From Actinomycetota bacterium (GTDB taxonomy: Bacteria > Actinomycetota > Actinomycetes > Streptosporangiales > Streptosporangiaceae), in NCBI GenBank assembly GCA_027326205.1, contig DAHWEX010000109.1:1-37368 (forward strand): a stretch of 37,368 nucleotides of DNA, read 5' to 3'. Of the stretch, positions 9,610-18,182 are shown piece by piece (position 1 is the first letter of the stretch; each line of letters starts with the position of its first letter). The notes below the pieces were generated by a model, which worked only from the letters and a program-made list of their open reading frames with translations, had not been told where the DNA came from and did not search any database. Made by a program: the position numbers and the translations under genes.

Positions 9610-9905
9610 TGAGCCCCTCCACGGTGCGGCGCGCGGCCGATAACGGCGCGCGGCTGATGACGGGGTGGTGACGCGGTGGTGACGCCATGACGAACTCTCG
9701 GCATCCGAGAGCGAGTCGCCAAAACTCGGCGTGTCTAGACGTGCGACATTGCCAGGATTCGCATATAACGGTAAGGCGGCCTGTTGAATGCCTTGGGTCA
9801 GTCGCCGGCCTAGACGGAGCGCCAGACACTACCATGAGACGGTGATCGTGGGATTTCCCGGGCTGGAAGGAGGCCGAGAGCCGGTCCTGCTCTTGACGCT
9901 GACGT

Positions 9906-11594
9906 ATGAGCACGTACACCTCTGAACCGGGAACACGGCTCGCCGGAAGATACCGGCTCGTGGACCAGACCCTGACCGGCAACGGCTGGACCATGTGGAA
10001 GGCCATCGACGAGACGCTCGCGCGCCCCGTCGCCATTTTGACATTCGCGCCCGGTTTCCCGCGAATCCCGCAGGTCATCACCGCCGCCCGGGCGGCGAGC
10101 AGGCTGACCGACCCGCGGATGGCACAAGTCTTCGACGTCGAGGACAGCGGCGGCCAGGCCTACGTCGTCCTCGAATGGGTGGGCGGCGAGTCGCTCACCG
10201 AGTTGCTCGCCAACGGGCCCCTCGACCCGGCCCAGGCATGCTCGCTGATCGCCGACGCGGCCCGCGCGGTCGCGGGCGCGCACGCCCTCGGGCAGGCGCA
10301 CCTGCGGCTGACCCCGGACGCGCTGCGCTGGTCGCGCGGGAGCGGGATCAAGATCACCGGTGTCGGGATCGACGCCGCGCTGGGCGGCGACGGCCTCACC
10401 GGCGTCGCCGCCTACGACCCGTCGCTCGCGGACACCACCGCGCTGGCCGCACTGCTCTACGCGGCGCTGACCGGCTACTGGCCCGGCGAGGAGCCGGCCA
10501 GGCTCCCTGCGGCGCCGCACTCCGACGGCATGGTGTGCACGCCGCGCCAGGTCTCCGCGGACGTCTCCGCCGCGCTCGACAACCAGATCATCCGGGCACT
10601 GTTGCAGCGGCCCACCCGGCAGGGGCCGCCGATCCAGTCCCCCGCCGAATTCGCCGACGCTCTCGCCGCGGTCTCGCCGCCCGCGCCGCTTCCCGAACCC
10701 GCTCCCCCGGCGCCCGTCAACTACGGGTACGCCGGCTACGGACCGGACCCGAATAACCCCGACACCTGGGGGACGGACGGCCGCGGGCCGAGCGGCACCG
10801 CTCCCTACCACCCGCCGTCCAGCGCGTTCCCCGCCGCCGGGTACGGCGGCACCCAGTACACGGGCACTCAGTACACGGGCACCCAGTACGCGGCCGCCGG
10901 CTACCAGGGCAAGCAGCGCGGCGGTGGCGGCCGCGCCCTGATGACGATCGTCATCGTGGTCCTGCTCGTCGTGGTCGGCGTGGTGGTCTGGGAGGTCGGC
11001 TTCAACAAGTCGAGCCCGCCGGCCCCGAACGTCGGCACGAACCCGTCGATCTCGGCGCCGGCAGCGGCGGTCGGCACGGTGCTCACGCCCTCCGGCGCCG
11101 TCACCTTCAACCCGTACGGCTCGACTCCGGGCAACACCGAGAACCAGGGGTCCGTGCAGGAGGCCATCGACAACAACCCGGCCACCGCCTGGTCGACCTC
11201 CTACTACTACAACCACCCCAACTTCGGCGGACTGAAGAGCGGCACCGGGCTGCTCATCGACATGGGCAAGTCGGTCAAGCTCAGCCAGGTCGAGGTGACG
11301 TTCAGTTCGGACGGCGGACCGACCACGGCCGCGATCTACCTCGGCAACGACCCGACCGACACCAAGGCGACCGGGCTGAGCAACTTCACGCTCGTCTCGC
11401 CGGCCGCGGCCGTCACGGGCGACCACAAGTTCACCGTCAGCAGCCAGGCCACCGGCCGGTACGTGCTGGTCTGGCTGACTAACCTGCCCAAGCTGCTGAA
11501 GACCCCGGCGGGCGCCCCGGCGGGGAACACCTACTACGAAGGCAAGATCTACAACGTGGTGGTCCGCGGCAGCGCCGGGTCAGGGAACTCCTGA
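9906..11594 (+). CDS. Protein kinase-like (pseudokinase) membrane protein with extracellular discoidin-like C-terminus
   Basis: 562 aa; GRYRLVDQTLTGNGWTMWKAIDETLARPVAIL kinase N-lobe, TM ALMTIVIVVLLVVVGVVVWEV, C-terminal EAIDNNPATAWSTSYYYNHPNFGGLKSGTGLLIDMGKSVKLSQVEVTF resembling a carbohydrate-binding/discoidin fold. Confidence 0.82.
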   Translation: MSTYTSEPGTRLAGRYRLVDQTLTGNGWTMWKAIDETLARPVAILTFAPGFPRIPQVITAARAASRLTDPRMAQVFDVEDSGGQAYVVLEWVGGESLTELLANGPLDPAQACSLIADAARAVAGAHALGQAHLRLTPDALRWSRGSGIKITGVGIDAALGGDGLTGVAAYDPSLADTTALAALLYAALTGYWPGEEPARLPAAPHSDGMVCTPRQVSADVSAALDNQIIRALLQRPTRQGPPIQSPAEFADALAAVSPPAPLPEPAPPAPVNYGYAGYGPDPNNPDTWGTDGRGPSGTAPYHPPSSAFPAAGYGGTQYTGTQYTGTQYAAAGYQGKQRGGGGRALMTIVIVVLLVVVGVVVWEVGFNKSSPPAPNVGTNPSISAPAAAVGTVLTPSGAVTFNPYGSTPGNTENQGSVQEAIDNNPATAWSTSYYYNHPNFGGLKSGTGLLIDMGKSVKLSQVEVTFSSDGGPTTAAIYLGNDPTDTKATGLSNFTLVSPAAAVTGDHKFTVSSQATGRYVLVWLTNLPKLLKTPAGAPAGNTYYEGKIYNVVVRGSAGSGNS

Positions 11595-11612
11595 CAGCGG
11601 CCGGGTCGACTC

Positions 11613-12245
11613 ATGTCGGGTCAGGCTCCCGGCGAGCCATCAGACGCTACCCTGCTCCGGCGGCACGCCGACGGTGACCCCGACGCGTTCGGGGTGCTCT
11701 TCAAGCGGCACTCCGGCCGTCTCTGGGCGGTAGCGCTGCGCGTTACCTGCGACCCGGAGGACGCCGCGGACGCGCTGCAGGACGCGATGATCTCGGCCTT
11801 CCGGCGGGCGGCCGACTTCCGCGGCGACTGCGCGGTGACGACGTGGCTGCACCGGATCGTGGTCAACGCCTCGCTTGACCTGCTGCGCCGCCGGTCGGCC
11901 CGGTCCGTCGGCTGGTCGGGCGACCCGGACGAGCTTCCGGTGCCCGAGTCGCGGCAGGTGCTGGACCGCACTGCCGGCACCGACGCCCGGCTCGATGTGG
12001 ACGCGGCGCTGCGCCTGCTGCCGCCGCCGCAGCGCGCCGCGCTCGTCCTGGTGGACATGCTCGGCTACTCGGTCGCCGATACCTCGGCGATCCTCGGAAT
12101 CTCCGAGGGCACGGTGAAGAGCCGGTGCGCGCGGGGCCGGGCAAAACTGCTGCCCCATCTTTCGCACCTGCGGAGCAGTCATTCACCAGAACGGAACCAG
12201 CCCGCGGCGGATGGCGTCTCAGTTGAGCAGGGAGGAGGCGCATGA
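11613..12245 (+). CDS. sigM: ECF RNA polymerase sigma factor, SigM-like
   Basis: 210 aa; region 2 LWAVALRVTCDPEDAADALQDAMISAFRRAADFRGDCAVTTWLHRIVVNASLDLLRRR and region 4 LVLVDMLGYSVADTSAILGISEGTVKSRCARGRAKL; located upstream of an anti-sigma-like gene and trxBA as in actinobacteria. Confidence 0.88.
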   Translation: MSGQAPGEPSDATLLRRHADGDPDAFGVLFKRHSGRLWAVALRVTCDPEDAADALQDAMISAFRRAADFRGDCAVTTWLHRIVVNASLDLLRRRSARSVGWSGDPDELPVPESRQVLDRTAGTDARLDVDAALRLLPPPQRAALVLVDMLGYSVADTSAILGISEGTVKSRCARGRAKLLPHLSHLRSSHSPERNQPAADGVSVEQGGGA

Positions 12246-13225
12246 GCGGCGACTGGCCCCTCGAGGGCGGCTGGCCCCCCGAGTGGGACGACCCGGAGGA
12301 GTTCCCCGAAGGGGCCGCCGGGCAGGACACGGAAGCCCTGGCCGGGCTGTCCGAGGTCACCGCGTTCCTCGCGTCGGTCCCCGCCTCCCCGCTGCCGGAC
12401 GCCGTCGCGGCACGGATCAGCGCGGCGCTCGCCGCCGAGGCCGCCGCCCGGGCCGGCGACCCGGTTCACCCGGCCAGCGACGCTCGCCGCGGCCTGCCCG
12501 AGACGGATGCTGTCTCCGCCGCCGCCGGTCCGGCCGATGCCGCTACCGCGGCCGGGACTGCCGCCTCCGCTGGCGCGCCTTCCCCGGCCGCGGACGCCCG
12601 GACACTCGGCCCCGCCCCGGCGCGGGCCCGGGTCCGGCGGCGCCGCGACGGCCGCCCCCGGGGCTTTCGCGTCCGGCCGCTCGTCGCGGTCTGGTCGGTG
12701 ATCGGCTGCCTGGTCCTCGTCGGACTCGGGGTCGTGCTGACGCTCGGCCGATCGCCGTCGTCCTCCGGGTCGAGCGGGTTCTCCGCCGCCGGCTCCAACG
12801 CGGGGCAGAGCGCAGCCGTGGCCGCACCGAACGCGTCCGCGCCGGTGCCGTCCGAGTCGTCGTCATCCGCGGTTGCGTCGTCATCCGCGGCTGCGTCGTT
12901 CGCCGGGACCGTGCCGTTCACGGTCACCGCGAGCGGTACCCGGTACGAGGCGGCGACGCTGGCGGCGCAGGTGCGGGCGCGGCTGCACCTGCCCGCGTCC
13001 GCCGGCACCACGGCCGGCCACGGTCCCGGGAGCGCCCCGACTCCTGCACTGCACGGCTGCGTGGTGCACCTGACGGGCGGCTTGCCGCCCCGACTGGTGG
13101 ACCGGGCCACCTACCAGGGGGCTCCCGCGTACGTGATCGCCACTTCGAGTCGCGTGTGGGTGGTGAGACCCGGCTGCACGGCGGCCAGTCCGGAACTCAT
13201 CACGTCCGCCGCGCTGGCCGGCTGA
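12242..13225 (+). CDS. Anti-sigma-M-like membrane protein
   Basis: 327 aa; one TM (LVAVWSVIGCLVLVGLGVVLTLG), N-terminal EALAGLSEVTAFLASVPASPLPDAVAARISAALAAEA; ATGA overlap with sigM indicates co-translation. Confidence 0.72.
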   Translation: MSGDWPLEGGWPPEWDDPEEFPEGAAGQDTEALAGLSEVTAFLASVPASPLPDAVAARISAALAAEAAARAGDPVHPASDARRGLPETDAVSAAAGPADAATAAGTAASAGAPSPAADARTLGPAPARARVRRRRDGRPRGFRVRPLVAVWSVIGCLVLVGLGVVLTLGRSPSSSGSSGFSAAGSNAGQSAAVAAPNASAPVPSESSSSAVASSSAAASFAGTVPFTVTASGTRYEAATLAAQVRARLHLPASAGTTAGHGPGSAPTPALHGCVVHLTGGLPPRLVDRATYQGAPAYVIATSSRVWVVRPGCTAASPELITSAALAG

Positions 13226-13228
13226 GCC

Positions 13229-13255
13229 GGGAATCTCTGCGCTCCACTATCGGTT
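13229..13255 (+). promoter_or_regulatory. SigR-type promoter motif GGGAAT-N18-GTT upstream of trxB
   Basis: GGGAAT at 13229-13234 and GTT at 13253-13255, with exactly 18 nt between; matches the actinomycete thiol-stress sigma factor consensus. Confidence 0.65.
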
Positions 13256-13266
13256 GAGCAGTAAGC

Positions 13267-13341
13267 AACAAACCCTCTTGCCGCCGGCCTGACAGTTCGG
13301 TCAGGTCAAAGAGGGAAGTGCAGAGCTTAAGAGGGTTTGTT
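13267..13341 (+). promoter_or_regulatory. Structured 5' leader of trxB (13-bp perfect inverted repeat plus competing stems)
   Basis: AACAAACCCTCTT (13267-13279) / AAGAGGGTTTGTT (13329-13341), inner hairpin CCTGAC-agttcg-GTCAGG (13288-13305), alternative partner AAGAGGG (13309-13315). Confidence 0.6.
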
Positions 13342-13359
13342 CCCAAGGAGGGGCGTGCA

Positions 13360-14301
13360 GTGACCGGCGTTCGTGACGTTATCATCATCGGTTCAGGCCC
13401 GGCGGGTTATACCGCCGCTATCTACACGGCGCGGGCCAAGCTTCAGCCCCTGGTGCTGGCCGGGTCGGTGACCGCGGGCGGCGCGCTGATGCAGACCACG
13501 GACGTGGAGAACTTCCCCGGTTTCCCCGACGGGATCATGGGCCCGGCGCTGATGGAGGACCTGCAGAAGCAGGCCGAGCGGTTCGGCGCCGAGATCCTGT
13601 TCGACGACGCGGTCTCGGTGGACCTGTCCGCCTCGCCGAAGGTCGTCAAGACCGACAGCGAGACGTACCTGGCCAAGGCAGTGATCATCGCGACCGGCTC
13701 CAAGTACAAGGAGCTGGGCATCCCCGGCGAGAAGGAGCTGTCCGGCCACGGCGTGTCCTGGTGCGCCACCTGCGACGGGTTCTTCTTCCGTGAGAAGGAC
13801 ATCGCGGTGGTCGGCGGCGGCGACTCGGCCCTGGAGGAGGCGATGTTCCTCACCAGGTTCGGCAAGAGCGTGACCCTGGTGCACCGCCGCGACTCGCTGC
13901 GCGCGTCGAAGATCATGCAGGACCGCGCGCTCGCCAACCCGAAGATCAAGTTCCAGTGGGACAGCGAGCCCGTCGCCATGGAAGGCAGCGGGACGCTCTG
14001 CGGGCTGCGGGTACGCAACGTGCACACCGGCGAGGAGACCGTGCTCCCGGTGGGCGGCGTCTTCATCGCCATCGGCCACCTGCCCCGCACCGAGCTGTTC
14101 GCCGGCCAGCTAGCCACCAGCTCCGACGGCTACCTCGAGGTCGAGGGCCGGTCCACCCGGACCGCGATCGAGGGCGTCTTCGCCTGCGGCGACGTGGTCG
14201 ACCACGTCTACCGGCAGGCCATCACCGCAGCGGGCAGCGGCTGCTCCGCCGCGATCGACGCCGAGCGGTGGCTCGCGGAACACGAACATGCCAGCGCTTA
14301 A
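13360..14301 (+). CDS. trxB: Thioredoxin-disulfide reductase
   Basis: [26 protein letters not shown] motif, redox CATC in [13 protein letters not shown] start at 13360 chosen because AAGGAGGGG lies just upstream; the ORF track start at 13318 is an upstream extension. Confidence 0.94.
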   Translation: MTGVRDVIIIGSGPAGYTAAIYTARAKLQPLVLAGSVTAGGALMQTTDVENFPGFPDGIMGPALMEDLQKQAERFGAEILFDDAVSVDLSASPKVVKTDSETYLAKAVIIATGSKYKELGIPGEKELSGHGVSWCATCDGFFFREKDIAVVGGGDSALEEAMFLTRFGKSVTLVHRRDSLRASKIMQDRALANPKIKFQWDSEPVAMEGSGTLCGLRVRNVHTGEETVLPVGGVFIAIGHLPRTELFAGQLATSSDGYLEVEGRSTRTAIEGVFACGDVVDHVYRQAITAAGSGCSAAIDAERWLAEHEHASA

Positions 14302-14344
14302 CTACGACCAGCACTAATACGGTAATACGGAAGGTGTGATCACC

Positions 14345-14668
14345 ATGGGTGCGACCAAGAAGGTCACGGACGCGACCTTCGAGGCTGAGGTCCTCAAGAA
14401 CAGCAAGCCGGTCATCGTCGACTACTGGGCCGAGTGGTGCGGACCGTGCCGGATGATCGCCCCCGTTCTGGAGGAGATCGCCGCCGAGCACGCCGACAAG
14501 ATCGACGTCGTCAAGCTGAACGTCGACGATAACCCGGTCATCGCCCAGCGCTACTCGATCCTCGCGATCCCGACGCTGAACGTGTTCAAGGACGGCGAGG
14601 TCGTCAAGCAGATCAAGGGCGCGAAGCCGAAGGTCGCGCTGCTCAAGGACCTGGCCGAGTTCATCTGA
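14345..14668 (+). CDS. trxA: Thioredoxin
   Basis: MGATKKVTDATFEAEVLKNSKPVIVDYWAEWCGPCRMIAPVLEEIA; WCGPC active site; GGAAGG upstream of ATG at 14345. Confidence 0.95.
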   Translation: MGATKKVTDATFEAEVLKNSKPVIVDYWAEWCGPCRMIAPVLEEIAAEHADKIDVVKLNVDDNPVIAQRYSILAIPTLNVFKDGEVVKQIKGAKPKVALLKDLAEFI

Positions 14669-14700
14669 AGTCGCTAAGCCGCTGACCCGGAACGGGTCGC

Positions 14701-14752
14701 GGGGCCGGGGCAGGCGCGCGTTCACCGTGCGCCTGCCCCGGCCCCCTTTTTA
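14701..14752 (+). terminator. Rho-independent terminator after trxA
   Basis: GGGGCCGGGGCAGGCGC-loop-GCGCCTGCCCCGGCCCC followed by a T-tract. Confidence 0.88.
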
Positions 14753-15016
14753 ATGCCGGGTTCCGCCCCGCCGGCCCGACTCTGGCAGTCGGTCGGCCGC
14801 GTACCTTCCCGCCCTCTCCCGCGCAGGTCGAAATCCTGTGCTATCCACCAGTGGCTGTGGTTGACTGGCCTCCATGGACAAGTCCGGTCGCGATCCAAGG
14901 CTCCGCCGACGCCCTCGCCGAGCTCCGCCGCTGCCTGCACGCGGCAACCCAGTAGGGCATTCGCCGCATGGGGTCTGCCCCGCTAATTAACCGGGCAAAG
15001 AGGGAGAGGACGGAAC

Positions 15017-16072
15017 TTAGTCCGTTGCCGGGCGGCGGCTGGTGGCGGCTTCGGGGGACATCGCCTTGACGATTCGCTCGAGGTCGTCGATGGTCGCGAA
15101 CTCGACGGTGATCTTGCCCTTGCTGCGGCCCATCTCCACCTTGACCCGGGTCTCGAAGAGGTCCGAGAGCCGGTCGGAAAGATGCCGCAAGGCCGGGGCG
15201 ACAGGCTTGGCGGATGTCGGCTTGCGGGCCGGCTTTTCTGGCTTATCGTCGGCGAGCATGACGATCTCTTCGACCGAGCGAACGGACAGCCCCTCGGCCA
15301 CGATGCGGCCCGCGAGGCGCTCTTGCGCCTGGGGATCGTCCATGGACAGCAGCGCCCGGGCATGGCCCGCGCTGATCGTGCCGGCCGCGAGCCGCTTCTG
15401 CACCGTCGGCGGAAGGTGCAGAAGGCGAAGCGTGTTGCTGATGTGCGGCCGGGACCGTCCGACCCGCTGCGCGAGTTGCTCATGGGTGGCGCCGAAGTCA
15501 TCGAGCAGTTGCTGGTACGCGGCGGCCTCCTCAAGCGGGTCGAGTTGCTGCCGGTGCAGGTTCTCCAGCAGGGCGTCGCGTAGCATGTCGGTGTCCGGCG
15601 TCTCGCGGACGATCGCCGGAATGTACTCCAGGCCGGCCTGCTGAGACGCACGCCAGCGACGCTCGCCCATGACGAGCTCGTAGCTTCCCTCGCCGAGCTT
15701 GCGCACCACCACCGGCTGGAGGAGCCCGACCTCGGTGATCGAGGCCGACAGCTCCTCAAGGGCTTCCTCGTCGAAGTTCCGGCGCGGCTGGCGCGGATTC
15801 GGCGTGATGGACCCGACCGCGACTTCTTCGAAGTAGGCTCCCGCTACCTGGCGCAGCCCCGTATCGCGGCCGTCGTTGTCCGCAAGCGGAGCCGCGGGCG
15901 GCTGACCGTAGCTGACATCGGCCGCGCCGCGCGACGCACCAGAGGCGTCCGTGCCCCCCGGGATGAGCGGCGTGCCAGTCATCGTTCCGGTGCCGGTCGC
16001 GGTGCCGGTGCGAGGTGCCTCTGGAATCAGTGCCCCGAGTCCCTTGCCTAGCCCCCGCCGTTGCTGCGCCAC
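15017..16072 (-). CDS. parB: Chromosome-partitioning protein ParB
   Basis: VAQQRRGLGKGLGALIPEAP; SITPNPRQPRRNFDEEALEELSASI; GERRWRASQQAGLEYIPAIVRE. GTG start at 16072 preceded by AGGAG. The longer ORF to 16357 reads through the parS sites. Confidence 0.93.
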   Translation of the reverse strand: MAQQRRGLGKGLGALIPEAPRTGTATGTGTMTGTPLIPGGTDASGASRGAADVSYGQPPAAPLADNDGRDTGLRQVAGAYFEEVAVGSITPNPRQPRRNFDEEALEELSASITEVGLLQPVVVRKLGEGSYELVMGERRWRASQQAGLEYIPAIVRETPDTDMLRDALLENLHRQQLDPLEEAAAYQQLLDDFGATHEQLAQRVGRSRPHISNTLRLLHLPPTVQKRLAAGTISAGHARALLSMDDPQAQERLAGRIVAEGLSVRSVEEIVMLADDKPEKPARKPTSAKPVAPALRHLSDRLSDLFETRVKVEMGRSKGKITVEFATIDDLERIVKAMSPEAATSRRPATD

Positions 16073-16190
16073 TGAGTCTCCTGTGTGCGTGCCAGATGTG
16101 TCGCGAAAACGGCGCGAGCCCGTGGAACTCACCGTCGCCTCTCCAATGTAACGGCAACGGGCAGTAGATTTAGCGCCTTCACCATGCCTG

Positions 16191-16204
16191 GTTTCACGTG
16201 AAAC
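16191..16204. promoter_or_regulatory. parS: parS site GTTTCACGTGAAAC
   Basis: Perfect 14-bp ParB-binding palindrome. Confidence 0.93.
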
Positions 16205-16232
16205 GCCGAACGCGTTCGTCGTCGTCGCGCGT

Positions 16233-16246
16233 GTTTCACGTGAAAC
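16233..16246. promoter_or_regulatory. parS: parS site GTTTCACGTGAAAC
   Basis: Second perfect copy, 42 bp from the first. Confidence 0.93.
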
Positions 16247-16269
16247 CAGGCAGCCGCGTCCCGCGCCCG

Positions 16270-17316
16270 CTATGCGCTCACCGCGCCGGCCGTGGCGGCG
16301 ATGTCCCGCAGGAAGGCATCGACGTCGCTCGGCTGCGTGTCGAAGGCTGTCATCCACCGGACGACCGACGTTTCCTCGTCCCAGACGTGGAAGGTCCAGT
16401 CACGCTGCAACTCGGCGATGCGCCCGGGTGCCAGCCGGGCGAACACGACATCGGACTGGACCGGGTAGACGATCTCAACCCCCGGGATGTCCGCCAGGCC
16501 CGTCGCCAGCCGTGCCGCCATCGCGTTGGCCTGCCCGGCGTTGGCCAGCCACAGGTCGTCGCCGAGGAGCGCGCTGAACTGCGCCCCGAGGAAGCGCATC
16601 TTCGACGAGAGCTGTCCGTGCTGCTTTCGCAAGTAGCGGGCGTTTGCGCCGTCAGCGTCTTGCATGACGATGACCGCCTCGACCCCCATCGCACCATTCT
16701 TCGTGCCGCCGAAGCTGAGCACGTCCGCGGTGCCGGCCAGGTCCGCGAGCGCGCAGCCAAGGTAGGCCGCGGCATTCGCCAGTCGCGCGCCGTCTAGGAA
16801 CACGCGCAGCCCGTTCGCCGTGCAGAATTCCTTAATCGCCCGCAGTTCGTCGAGCGAGTAACAGGTGCCGAACTCGGTGGACTGGGTGACGGCAACGACG
16901 CCCGGCTGCGCGAAGTGCTCGTCACCGCGCCCGGCCAGCCGGCTCGCGATCGACTCCGGGGTAAGCTTCCCGTCCGGCGCCGGCACGGTCAGCAACTTGG
17001 TCCCGAGCAGTCGCTCGGCCGCGCCGCACTCGTCGGTGTGGATGTGCGCGGACTCGGCGCAGATGACTGCCTCGTGCCGGCCGAGCAGCAGCCCCAGCCC
17101 CAGCACGTTGGCACCGCTGCCGTTCAGGACGAGGTACACGCCACCCTGCGCTCCGGACAGCCGCCGGATCCCGGTGACCGCGCGATCCGTCCACGGGTCC
17201 GCGCCGTAGGCGACAGCGTCCCCGGTGTTGGCCTCGACGATGGCGCGCATGACCGCGGGATGCGTGCCCGCGTGATTGTCGCTGCCAAAGCTCTTCCGTG
17301 AAACTGCCCCGGTCAT
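16270..17316 (-). CDS. Threonine aldolase family protein (PLP-dependent)
   Basis: 348 aa; FGSDNHAGTHPAVMRAIVEAN, ESAHIHTDECGA, FLDGARLANAAAYLGC, SFGGTKNGAMGVEAVI (PLP Lys), typical of low-specificity threonine aldolases. Confidence 0.9.
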   Translation of the reverse strand: MTGAVSRKSFGSDNHAGTHPAVMRAIVEANTGDAVAYGADPWTDRAVTGIRRLSGAQGGVYLVLNGSGANVLGLGLLLGRHEAVICAESAHIHTDECGAAERLLGTKLLTVPAPDGKLTPESIASRLAGRGDEHFAQPGVVAVTQSTEFGTCYSLDELRAIKEFCTANGLRVFLDGARLANAAAYLGCALADLAGTADVLSFGGTKNGAMGVEAVIVMQDADGANARYLRKQHGQLSSKMRFLGAQFSALLGDDLWLANAGQANAMAARLATGLADIPGVEIVYPVQSDVVFARLAPGRIAELQRDWTFHVWDEETSVVRWMTAFDTQPSDVDAFLRDIAATAGAVSA

Positions 17317-17432
17317 CGGGTCCTCCAGGTAAATATTTCTAGATCATTGGTCTCAGCATTCCCTGCCGTCGGCGGGGTACCATGCCAAAATAGTGGCTAG
17401 TTCACGCTGACCTGATCGGGGATCACAACGGG

Positions 17433-18101
17433 ATGTCACGCCGACTTGTCAATATCACGCTGGATAATCTCGGCGACATTCCGCCGAGTTGCCGCTCGTG
17501 CGTTTTCTGGGAACTCGACCCGATCAGCAAGGCGCGCGCCGAAGCGTCGGATCCCGCACTGGAAAAAGAGTCGTGGATCTCCGCCGCTCTTCTCGAGTGG
17601 GGCAGTTGCGGGAAGATCCTCTACGTCGACGGCGTGCCTGCCGCCTACGTCATGTTCGCGCCGCCGCAATACGTTCCCCGGTCGGTTGCCTTCCCCACGA
17701 GCCCGGTCAGCGCGGACGCCGTGCTCCTCATGACGGCCCGGGTGCTGAGCGAGTTCTCCGGCGGCGGACTCGGCCGCATGCTCATCCAGGGCATGGCGAA
17801 AGACCTCACCCGGCGCGGCGTCCGGGCCATCGAGGCCTTCGGCGACAAGGAGTGGACCGCCCCCGCCTGCGTCCTCCCCGTCGATTACCTGCTCGCGGTC
17901 GGCTTCAAGACCGTCCGCCCGCACCACCGCAACCCCCGCCTGCGCATGGAACTCCGCTCAACCCTCAGCTGGCGCGAAGACGTAGAAGTGGCCCTGGAAC
18001 GCCTCCTCGGCTCCATGACCCCGGAGCGAGTCCTCCGCCCCGCTCCCGCCGTCGTCAGCGCCAAGCTAGCCCCCAGCCCGAACACCCGCATCGCTGACTA
18101 A
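17433..18101 (+). CDS. GNAT-family N-acetyltransferase
   Basis: 222 aa; LPPSCRSCVFWELD-like N-terminus, VPAAYVMFAPPQYVPR, GGGLGRMLIQGMAKDLTRRGVRAIEAFG acetyl-CoA-binding region. Confidence 0.82.
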   Translation: MSRRLVNITLDNLGDIPPSCRSCVFWELDPISKARAEASDPALEKESWISAALLEWGSCGKILYVDGVPAAYVMFAPPQYVPRSVAFPTSPVSADAVLLMTARVLSEFSGGGLGRMLIQGMAKDLTRRGVRAIEAFGDKEWTAPACVLPVDYLLAVGFKTVRPHHRNPRLRMELRSTLSWREDVEVALERLLGSMTPERVLRPAPAVVSAKLAPSPNTRIAD

Positions 18102-18134
18102 CCGCACAGGCAGACAACCACCGCGCCACCGCGC

Positions 18135-18173
18135 CTCACAGGCACAAAGTAACCCTCACAGGCACGAAGTAAC
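18135..18173. repeat. Tandem 20-bp repeat in the GNAT-parA convergent gap
   Basis: CTCACAGGCACAAAGTAAC (18135-18153) and CTCACAGGCACGAAGTAAC (18155-18173), with related AGTCAGGAAGTAAC at the parA stop codon. Confidence 0.85.
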
Positions 18174-18182
18174 AACGACCAG

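Noticed and set aside
9629-9712. Hairpins GCCGATAACGGC and CTCTCGGCATCCGAGAG after murJ
   Set aside because: Short GC-rich stems without T-tracts; not distinguishable from chance in this composition.
16073-16357. N-terminal extension of the parB ORF (VSRETRATTTNAFGVSRETR)
   Set aside because: The repeated VSRETR is the translation of the two parS sites; the true start is the GTG at 16072 with a good Shine-Dalgarno.
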